A DNA stretch of 29,786 bases from a virus: positions 1-29,786 of IMG/VR virus record IMGVR_UViG_3300021378_002093. The stretch is one strand, 5' to 3'. Shown here piece after piece: positions 1-12,000 of the stretch. Position 1 is the first letter of the stretch. Each line of letters opens with the position of its first letter. The translations under genes were made by a program, and so were the position numbers. The notes beneath the pieces were generated by a model, which worked only from the letters and a program-made list of their open reading frames with translations, ran no database searches and was not told where the DNA came from.

Positions 1-3000
1 CCTTCTCTGAACAATCAGGTATTTCTCTAGATGTTAGGAATACTCTAGCACCATCACCACCTGCTAATGTATCATTAATTGGGTCGTATCCACCAGGTGA
101 ACCTAAACGTTTGCCATCTTGTAAAGGATCAAACTGGCCAAGTCCTGTACCTTGAAAGAAGTTACCATCTGCGTCCGTTCCAGTTTCATCTCCAAGATTT
201 ACATAGTCGTATTCTAATGGTATACCCATTGTTAAGTCACTCGGGAATACTTTATATATACCTCTATCAATAATTTGTAAACTTGTAATTGTTCCTATTG
301 CATCAATACTGGTTACGATAAATTTAGCAACTCTAGGTGGTACACTTGAACCACTGGCTACTTTTGCTGTTGCTGTTGCTTGTAAAACCTGTCCTGTATC
401 ATTTAAATCTATTATTCTAACTACTGGTGGGTTAGTTACATCATACCCTTCACCACCGTTAACCATTAAAATATTTTTTATTCCACCATCTTGTACAATA
501 ACACTACCTGCTTTTGCACCACTACCTGGAGTGTTTCCGTCTCCAATATATACTACAATATTTGCAGTATCAGAATATCCGGCACCCGGTGCATCTATAC
601 AAATTTCTGTAATGCTACCGTAAGGATCTGCTACTGGAGTACCTCCAACTAGTCTTAATCTGTCTCCTACAGAATAGCCACTACCACCTGTTGATTTACT
701 AGATGAACTACTTGATAGTATAGAACCCTGTCCGTCACCTGCAAAACTGTTTAAAATTCCTGTAATGTTTCCTGTGGGACCATATGTTGTATAATCTACT
801 GTGGTTGCACCTACACTTGAATTACCTTGTGAGAATCCTGGCAAAACTACTGTGTTACTTGTGTCAACAACTGATTGTTCAAAGCCTCTTACAACGTGGA
901 AGTCTAAAACTTCTTTGTATACTCCACCTGCACAACCATCTCTAATAATAATTGGTGCTCCACTACAACTACTAATTCTTATAGCATCCTTTCCATTAAT
1001 TTTTGTGTCTTTTACTTCTATACCACTACCTGCAGGACCACATTTTAAAGTATTTTTAACAATTTTAGGGTCACTGCCAGGGAAAACATATTTTCTATTG
1101 TTAATAAACAGCTCATCGCCTGGTTTTACTCCAGTCAAGTTGTCCATTGGTATCGAGATACCAGGTGTAGGTTGTGTTAAGTGACATCCTACTTTAGGAC
1201 CACCAGGAATATAGTTTCCTTCTGGTGTTCTCAATAAAGGTTGTATAGAAAGATTAACATTTCTATTGAAATCTATATTATTAACATCTGGTGGTGATAT
1301 TTCTGTTGGAACTATTGAGTCTGCTGGTAAATAATCGTATGTTGGAGGACTGTCTCCTCTGTTTATAAAGTCAACTATCTCACTTCCTGGATAATTTATA
1401 ACAATATTACTGCCGTCTATGCCACTAGCACTACCTAAAATGTTTCTTACACTTGTTCCATCTGGTAAGATTAAATCTCCGCCTATTTTTTGTGCCACAA
1501 ACGATATTGCACTATCAGTTTTACTGAAATATGGGTTATTTAATTTAGTTATAAAATTATAATTATATTCTTTAACGTCTATTGCTCTTAGAGGGCTCGG
1601 TCTTAGTGGTACTTTGTCTGCAAGTGGTGTTGCAAGTGGTATTTTCTTACCTCCTGTAACTTTCTGCATGGTTGTATTAATATATTGATTGCCTTCTAGA
1701 GGAATAAACCTTCCAATATTGTTTGGTTTAACATTTTTAACTGTTTTTCTTAAAACATTTGGTATAAATCTGTATCCTGCTAAACTAGGTAGTCCTACAT
1801 CACCAAAATTGGCACTAAAGTAATTTGCAGGGTCTTTTAATCCTGCTGTTGTTACTTTTACTCCTTTAAATGGAGCCGGAATTGAATTTGCAAATCCTGG
1901 TATAATTACAGGATTAAATGGTATTTTAGGGTACGGCATAATAGGTGAAGGTGTGCCTGGAAAAGGCAATCCTGGTATACCTGATGGGAACGGGAAAGAT
2001 CCTGTTGGAGGTGGTACATAAACTGGTCCATATGTTAAAGCAGATTGTTGTTGTGCCCTCTTGACCGCGCCGCCACCGCCGCCGCCACCGCCGCCGCCAC
2101 TGCCGACACCTCCACCACCACCACCGGTGCCTCCACCGCCACCAGTATTTCCACCACCGGTACTTCCACCGCCACCTGTTGGTGTATTAATTGGTGTTTG
2201 TGGTAAACTTGCACCTGAAACTGTAGTATTTCCGTTACTTGCAGTATCACATGGTCCTGTAGTTGATGGATTTACACTAGGGTTAGGAATATTAGGTCCT
2301 ACTTTAGGATATTTTATTAAGAATCTATAAACACTACTTGTTTTATGAACTTTTATTTTAATATAATCCCCATTTGCTTTATTATATGAGAATCTCATAG
2401 CACCACCGAATTTAACACCAGTATTATTAGGTGCAGATATACCACTTACTTGGTAATTTCTAACTACACCTGAAGCAGGGCCTACATTTGTGCTATTTTT
2501 TTTCTTAGCATTTGTTAAAATTTCTTGTTTTTCAGCCTCAGTCAATACACTTAAATTCTGTGCCGCACTAGAGCTTATTAAAGCAGATTGTGTAACTTGA
2601 TCTCCTTGAAAAACTTCTATACCGTCAGCACCGCTGTACATATCAAACAGTATTTCTATTGTACCACTTGCACCAGGATTGAATAACCACTCATCACCTG
2701 TTCCATCTGCCGCATTTCCTGTTTTCCAATTTCTTGTTGATTCTTTTATAAACTCTGTTTGAACTAATCCATTATCTTGAGTAGTATTTCCTTCGTCTGC
2801 TGGTGTTGTACTTGCGGGATCTAATATTGTTGCTGTTGTAGACAGTCTTTCTGCCTTTGTACTAAGGTGGAATCCTACAGAATTCCAATGATTACTACCC
2901 CATTTTGCAACACCACTGATTGTCACTGTTTGTCCTGCAGTTACAATTAATTCATATATTGCTCCTACACCAGAATAATTACTATCTGTTTTACCTAAAT

Positions 3001-6000
3001 ATTTAGGTGTTATAGAAGCACCACCTACTGTAATAGATTTTGTACCGCCTGGACTTTTCGCCGAGTAATATGCATGTACATAGAAGGTTCCTGCTTCGCT
3101 AAATGTACAATTTAAATTAAATGTATTTCTGCTACCGTTATCAGCCCATGTGATTGCACCTAATAATGCATCTGCTGGCATGTGTCTGCTACCACCGTAC
3201 TGAGTTACTTGTCCTCTTTTAGTTCCTGTAGTTCTATAATATCCTGAATACGCATTTTGCCAAGATCTTTTACCTTTACCATTACCTGATGCACTTACAG
3301 ATATAGTACCACCATATGCTTTTGTTATATACTTCTGTCCTTTATTATTTGTAACAGTAGAGGACACAGGCGGTGGTGCAGGAGCACAAATATCACAAAG
3401 TTTAACGTCTAATGATGCAAACGCCTTTGTTGGGTCTAGTACTGGTGAACCTATGTAATCGATTCTTTGTCTAGTTCTTCCGCTACCTTTAATATCATAT
3501 AATGGAATCTGTGTGCTTGGTACAACTGTACCCATTGTTCGCCCAACTGGCTGTGGATTCTTTATTCCAAATGGTGGCCAGTCACCTGCTCTTACTCTAT
3601 GATCACCCATTATTTCGTCATCTATAGATTCACCTGGGAAACCGTATTTTAAATCGTCTTCAGTTGCAAAAGGCATGTACCCTTTTAGTGTAAGACCTTC
3701 CATATTGGGACTTCTTGGAACATATGGTCCTGATCCCTTTATCTGTGTTGCAGGCATACCTGCATAAACTTTTTCACTACACTCTATATTGTTAAGCATT
3801 GGGATAGTTAGACCTTCATCGTCAATTAATCCTCTTCTTAAATCTATTTGTCTGTTAAATTCTTCTTTAATAGATTCTGGTGAATTAACATTATTAATAG
3901 TTATTAAAGAATTATTAAGTGATATAGTACTGTGATCTAACGTTGTTAATACTGCATTAGCCTGTGACACAGAGTATGGATAAAATGCAAAAGCATTGTT
4001 CACAATTACTGTATTAGATGTCACATCACTTACTCTATACACTTGGTTATAGTATCTTGGTTCTGCTAAGTGAACTGCAATACGTTTTCCAGTATAGGAT
4101 ACATTAATACCGTGATCTACTGTTGTTGTAATTGTAATTCCTTCCGGAATAATATTACCACTTGGGGTCACATTTGCATTATAAGGTGCGTTAATAACAA
4201 ATGTATCTTTTGCCGCACTTTCTACATAATAGAATCCTGAATAAGAATTTGCAGATAACTTAATAAGTTCACCAGATGTTAAATCATGGTCTGCGGCTGT
4301 TATTTGTGTTTTACCAAATATACCATAAGATAAATTTCCGGAATCTATATTTGCTGTTACGTTTGCTTGTTCTACAGTAAACCCAGTTAAACCTACATTA
4401 CTAATTGTATGTCTTTGTGCATGTAATGGGTATTGTTCTTCAAATACAAATCCTGTAATACCTAAATCAGAATTTGTTAAATATTGATTATCAAATTCAT
4501 CTGTAAGATCTATATCTCTATTAAATATGTCTATATCAATTACTATTGAGTTATTTGCAGTATCTACTTCAGTAACAGTAAATGATGCATTATTATATGT
4601 TGTATTTGTTGCTGTTAATCTTACAACATTATTTGCGGCAACAATACCTGTACCATGCACATTAAGATTTGAAACACCAAGTTTTAATTTACCTGTATGG
4701 AATTGTGTAAGGGTAATACTTGTATTTGTAGCAGGCAAATGTGTTGCAGGTAAAACAATATTACTATCGTTAAAATAACTTACTGTACTATTTGCATTGG
4801 CATTATAAACTGCCATTTCTAAACTTTCTAACGGTATAACAGCACTATTACCTGTGTATTTTACGTTTGCAAATTCATAGTCTGGTTCTGCTGTAAATGA
4901 TAATGTCCTATTCCCTAGTGTTGTATTATTTAAATTTGCTACATTAGACTTTGTAACATACTCAACGTTACTTGTGGTAAACACTCTGTCTGTTATACTT
5001 GTTACAAAGAATTCTACTTGTTCACCATTTTGTAAAGTACCTTGAGAACCTGTTATTTGAATTATGTTACTGCCTAATATATTTGCATCTGCATTTGTAA
5101 ATGCACTAATGGCAGGCTGTATATTAGATATGCTAACTACTCTACTAGGTGCTATTGCTCCTATGTTAGCACTTATCATGTTTGCTCTACCAAAGTTAGA
5201 TATCTGTACAGATTTTCTTCTAACTATATCTTCGTTTTGCCATACTACAAATTCATCTGTTATATCAGCCTTTTTAATAACAAGACTGTAATCTAAATAT
5301 CTTGATAAATCATTTTGCAATAATTGGTTACTGTCTACATAATTAAATAAACTTCTTTCTGTATATAGGTATGCAGTATCAGTGGCATCATCCTGCTCCA
5401 CAAAAGTAACATTACCTTTGTTTGCTTGTTTTAGTTTATAAACGTTCCAATCTAAATTTTCACTCTTTGCAACATGAATAAAATCATTACCTGTAGGTTT
5501 AAATCTTATATTATCGCCAAATAACTGTGCTACTCCTCCTAAATCAAATGCACTGAAGTTTATGTTTTCTTCATTTACATAACCTGCATTAGGAAGAGGA
5601 TTGTATTTACTATCTTGTAAACCTTGATATGTTACGTTTCCTGTCTTAGGCCATAAATTACTTTCTCTTATACCGCTAGGCTTCTTGAGAAATCTTGAAG
5701 TGTCATCTATATCAATTAAAATAACTTCATCATCTTTTGCATCAGGTGTTATTTCAAAAATTCTTATACTCTTTACATGTACTGCTATATCATCATTTGT
5801 TGTAGCCTTAACATTTAATGTGCTACCTGGTAAATCACCTTGGTATGTATCTTGTAAATCTATAGTTGCTCTTTCTACAACATAAACATTGGACCCTGCT
5901 AGAATCTCACCGTCAGGTAATAGACCTACATTTGGGAATGTTATAGTAGTTGTGTTTGCTACTTGATATCTAGTTTCATATCCTGGGTTATAAATTTTTG

Positions 6001-9000
6001 TTCCGTTTACATAAACATCAACAAAAGGATAATCGCCATCGTATTCTGTGATATTGTTAGTATCGAAAGATGTATTCGCGTTTACAATTCCTGTGCCTAC
6101 TGTATAACTTACAGAACTATTTCCAGTTACAGATGAAGGTGCTGTAATTTGCCATCTATCACCTGCATCAAATACAAAATCAGATCCTGATAAGTTTACA
6201 TTGTCAACTGAAACAACAATATTTGAACTTACTGTATTGTTTGCAACATTGAGAGCATATCTCTGTCTTGGTTGATATCTACCTGCTGTGATATTTAAGT
6301 TTGCTAGTGTACTAGAACTTCCACCAATAGTAAAATCATTACCTGATATTTTTAATCCTTTGTTAATTATTACGTTACTACTATTCGAAATATAATTTTC
6401 TATTGTATGTGCTGTAATGTTAGCATTAATTGTTGCATCTGAATTAATTGCTGTAGTAATATTTGCTACATCTGTTATCGAATTTAAATTAAATGAAGCA
6501 GTAGCACCAAAATTATCTGCTATAGTAATTGTACCTAAAGAATTTATATTAGCATTGCTTGTACTAAGAACATTACCGTTTATATCTTGTGTGACAGATG
6601 TTATTGTATTAGTTGATCTTGCATCTACTTTTGCTAATATGGATGATACATTTCCTATATTTAATTCACCAGTAATAATTGTTAGTCCAGGAGTGTCAGT
6701 ATATCCTGATCCTTGTTCAGTAACATTTATAGAACTAATTACACCATTATTATTCAGTACGGGTGTTGCTTTTGCCTGTGTTCCGTTAGTTGATTGTGTA
6801 ATTAAAATTTCTGGTACATCAAAATATTGGTGTTTTGTATTTAATACATCTATTTTATCTACAACACCTGTTGTATCTTCAGGGAAGGATAACGTAAATA
6901 ATTGCGGGTCCTGTACAAAATCTTTTTTCTCTAATGCTAATTCAACACTTTGATTATTTTCTAAATCACCAAATGAACCGACCTTAACTGCCCACTCATC
7001 ATAAATGTCCATGTTGCCTTGAATAATAGAACTGCTTCTTCCTATTCTGCTTAAACTTGTTTTAGTACCTTTATTTTGTATAAATCCTTTATAGAATTCA
7101 AATTGTTGATCATCATCTATTTGTAATTCTGCAAGATAATCTTTTTCCTGATAACCAAATAAATTTCTAGCAGTTTCATATACTTGTTTTTCAACTGGTA
7201 TAAACCCTAATTCATGATATCTACCCATGCTTTCTGCAAGGTTATCTAAGTTAGGTTTAAGTGAATCCCCTTGTATTAGGAAACCTTCACTTATAAATCT
7301 ACCGTCCCAGTTAGCAGTTTTATTACCTTTAATTCTAATTCTTGATTGTCTTTGATTATACAAAGGATTATATAAAGTATCAGCAAAGTCTGTTACATTG
7401 TCTAATACCATTGCATGTTCTATTTCTCTCACAAATAAACATACAGCATAAATTTCTTTTCCAACTGGTGGGGTGATTTCTATTTTTAAATCTTCTCTGT
7501 TTATTGAACATTCTTTAGGATTAATAGATCTACCGTCTTTGTCCATAATATTAAACATATTAAATTCATTACGTTTAATTTTTGCAACAAATCCTTTTGA
7601 AGTTTCAAATGTTACCTTAGTTGCCATAGGAGATAATTCTAAAGTATTGTCTGTTTGCCAATTACCTTGTAGCCAGAATAAGAATTGTTTTGCTGAATAT
7701 ATCCAGTCTCTTGTTTCATTAATGCCTATATCATATTCACCAAAAGTATATCCCATGTATTTCTGATATCTACCTAACGAAATTAAGAAATTAAATACTT
7801 CCTGTTCTGTTTTATAAACAGTTTCATATTCTACTTTTTGTAAAATGCCTGTTGTGTCTAAATATACTGCGCCTTCTTTAAAATTAATTTGAGGTAATTT
7901 ATTTAATTTCTTATAAAGTAATTGAGAAAAAGTTACTGCTTTAGGGATATAATCTTTTGCTTCATAATACACATCATTATATTCTACAATAGTGCCTTTA
8001 TTATATGATGTATTTGGTTGCCACCTTACAAATGGATGTGCTTCGCCCCCTACTTGTACTTTCTCAGATCTACCTGTTACATCACTTTCTAATATTTTAA
8101 AGTGTCCTAAGTTTTTATCATAACCACTAACTTTATATCCATTAGTAACTTTTTGTATAATAACACCCTGATAAATGTTTCTTGATTTGTATGGCGAATT
8201 ATGTATATCTACTGTGATATTTTCTTGTGGAATAATTAAATTTGTACTGCTACCTGTAGTACTAAACTGATCCATAGACATTGTCATTGTATCTTTATCA
8301 ATGTAGCCGGAGAATCTGTAACCTAATTTAACATTTAAATTTCTTAATTTATGAACAAAATTATTTACAACATCAAGTCCCTGAAACTTTAACCAACTGT
8401 TAATAAATTGAGTGTAACCAATATTGGTTATCATGTTTCCTTCAGAATCTATATCACCGTGAATATGGAAATGATCAGGATCTCTAAACATCCAATTTTT
8501 TCTTGTTGTTTTGTTTATATATTTTTTGTAATTTGCTGGTGCTTTTGTAACCTTTGTGGGGTCACTGAATACTGTAGCAAATTTACCTGGATTGGATAAT
8601 ACTAATAATTCGGCTATTGCAAAAGGATATCCTTCACTGTACTTCCATGCATTTTCTACTGGGGCACCATCACCAAATTTCCATGGTCTATCCAAATCAA
8701 CATCTTGACTAATAGTTTTATTAATAACTTTTTCGCTCTTTTTGGCGTACGTTGCCAGAGAATCTGTTGGTGCTGTACCATTTTTGTTTGTATCTATATC
8801 TAAAACTGTATTTACAAATACACCTGACCAAGTTAAAGGATCACCATCAAATGTTGCTGTACCACCGCCTACTGCGTATGGGAACATTGGGATACCTGTG
8901 TCGTCTATAGTTGCTACATAATATCTTATTGCTGTACTAGGAGAATCAGGGGTATAACCGTATCGTGTATTCCATCTATCTGCATAACCGTTTGTACCGG

Positions 9001-12000
9001 CATTTCCGCCTAATTCATAATCCTGTACAAATTCTCCTGTGGGTGCTCCTTTAGGTCCTGTAGTTCTAGTACCTGATTTTAAAACAAATCCACTTTTAAT
9101 ATTTGTAATTGCTGATGAACTATCCATAGGATCTGTGTAACCATATGGGCCATAAATTGGTAATCCATCAAAAGCCCAACCTATAATACCTGAATGAGTT
9201 GAACTATCTCCCCATACGGAAGTAGTAGTCATATTAGATGTTGGTATTGCTGTATAAATAAGACCGTTTTCATCTGTTTGAGCAATATCTCCGTTTGCTC
9301 TGCTTTCGGCTGTCTCGAATCCTAATTCATATGTCCATGTGTCGTCATATTCATATGATGTAGATATAGGACTATGTAAAGGTAATCCGTTTACTAATAT
9401 TGCACAAGCACCTTCTACCATACCGTTATTTGCAGTTGCTTCTTTACCTGAACTAATTGCATTGTAATCAACATTATTAGGTAATCTATAAGTTTTTGCA
9501 AAAAAATCAAATTCTGTAGGTGATAATGTATGGTCTATTAATCCTCTACTGTAATTTGGATTATCATAACTAGTAATGTATCTATGAGTGGAATCAAATT
9601 GTACACTTAAACCATCTGTGGAAAGGAAACTTGTTGTTTTGTATCCTTGTGAGGTATCTGGTTCTGTTTCGACCCATCTGTTTTTTAATGTACTTACACC
9701 AGTGCTTACAATATCCACAGGTTTTTTTAGATTTCCGTTTTCATCAACTGGTAAATATTCAAGTAAATTTATTCTGGTGTTTCTAGACTTTCTACTATAT
9801 GGATTTAAAAAGTCCTTCCATATATCGTTAGTTAAATTTTCTCTAGGTCCTTGTCTAATAATACCCTTTTCTAAATCAGACCACATAGGAATATTTTTAC
9901 TACTGTAATCTGTGTAAGTTGTAGTAATGTATTGGCTATCCCACCATGAAGGCTTTTTAAAGAAAGCCAACATTTCCCAAGGATGTGTATGAGGTCTTAC
10001 TGTATCGTAATAGTATTCGTACCAGCCTCTCCAGTGTCCAGGAATTATACCATCACCTGATTGTATACTACCGCTAGTGAATTGTTGACGATAGTTCCAA
10101 GTCCATTCATTGGTATTATCATAATGTTCATTTACTATAGGATCAACTTTGTTTTCTATTACCCAGTTTTCAAAATTTGTTTGTAATAGATCATGATATA
10201 GATCCCATTCTGGTTTTTCTCGTCTCCATCTACCTTGTCTAACTTCTATAGCATCTAGTTCTGGATATTCAACAGTATCTCTGAACTCCGATTTTGCACT
10301 ATTATAGATTCGTTTTTCAAATTCTAATACAATTTGATCTCTGTCGTCGCCGTATACAGGCGTTCTACTGCCGTCGTGACCTACTAATAAGTTTATTGGA
10401 TCTTGAAAAGTGTCGTCACTGATTATCTCTGGAGTATGTAATGGGTATAATCCCATTGTACTCGGGGTCGGTGGGCACTCAACACTATCTCTGTCTTCAT
10501 TATAAATTTTAAATTCTAGTTCGTCTAATAGTTCCGGAGTATAGTTTTTAAATTTAACTGTTAGTGGACTATATGTTAATGTGTAGTCTTCTCCCACAGT
10601 CATTAAAGTTTTAATATTATTTCTTGTATAGTAAACTAAAAGGCTGTTTTCTACTTTATCTAAATCTACTGATGTAGATACTGTATATGATGCTAACGTA
10701 ACATCATTTATAATTAAAGATTCTTTGATATAGTTATCACCAAACGGTAATATGTATGTTTCTCCAAATACGTTTCTACCTATACTAAATGAGATTAAAT
10801 TTCTTAAAACCTTTTCTAATATTTCTTCGTTTGAGAAATCGTTAAAATTTACTATATTATAATAATCGTCTAGCTCTTTAAAAAATCTTTTCTTATATTT
10901 TTTATATTCACTACCATTAAATCTTAAAGCATCAATTATATTATGCGGTTGATCGTCAAGTAAAAATGCACCTAAAATTAAATCTGTATTGGATTGAACT
11001 ATATCTACGCCGTATAATTCTTCTTTTACTAAACTGTTATAATTATTTGTACTTAAGGCATCACCTGTAAATCCGGGCTGTGTCTCAATATAGTTTTTAA
11101 AATGTGGTAAAAATTCAGGTTCTGAAATTTTTTCAACTTCTTCTTTAAAAGGATTATTAGTCCATGCTATAGGCAATTCGTGCCTACTTGTATTATTTAT
11201 TGACTTATCAAGTCCTCTGGAAAAAACTGATATTTCAAATATATCACCTACCACAAAGTTCTTTCTTAAAATTTCTATTTTATCACCGTTTTGGGTATCG
11301 TTTATAAAAGTGAAATCATGGAATAAATCTCCATTTTTTCTAACTCTTATATTCATACCACTTAAATATGTTTCGTCAACCCTTGCATTACAACCAAGGC
11401 TAAATATTTGATCGAAATTATCATAAATTGTTCTAGTGATTTCTATTATTTTTTCTATTCTTTGCTGGCTCTTCCATTGTGGGCTTTTAAAGTTATTATG
11501 AAATACTGGAGTTTTTCCTATAATTGCTGTAAGTCCAGAAGTACCGGTACTGTCGTTAGATGTTTTTTCAACAGATCTCAATAATTTATAATAGTAATAT
11601 CCCTTTATGTCAGTAGATTCTGAACTACCTAAAACAATGTTGTTATAAGTTTCTGTTTCCATAAAGTTTTCAAAACTTATTTCACTAGCATTCTTAAATG
11701 ACCTGTATGCTAATGATAAATTATATTCTGCATCAGCAGTTCCTGTGCCTATTTCAAAACCAAATATTTTATTTCCCCTAAAGTTATTGCTTGGGAAAAT
11801 TGTGGTATCTCCTAAATAACGTTTTTGATCATCATATAGATTAAATAATGGTGCTTGATTTAATTTAGATTTAGTTTGTGATTCTATTAAGCCGTTATTG
11901 TAGTAATACTCTTTACCTATTTGTGAAAATCCTGAGGACACAAATACTGTGTCTCCTTCTGTTAATGTAGTGTCTACACTTAAACTTATTGCATTGGAAA

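Noticed and set aside
2066-2170. Possible CRISPR or tandem repeat array
   Set aside because: The repetition is codon-level low complexity (Gly codons) without fixed repeat length or spacers.
2035-2250. Val/Ala-rich minus-strand ORF of 71 codons
   Set aside because: Out-of-frame shadow of the GC-rich repeat inside the giant gene.
2061-2330. Proline-rich plus-strand ORF of 89 codons
   Set aside because: It is the antisense reading of the poly-Gly tract of the giant protein; no ribosome site or independent gene context.
6417-6953. Plus-strand ORF of 178 codons, the longest opposite the giant gene
   Set aside because: Composition is that of an antisense shadow (Val/Ile/Ser-rich with no domain), there is no ribosome site, and the giant frame is open throughout.
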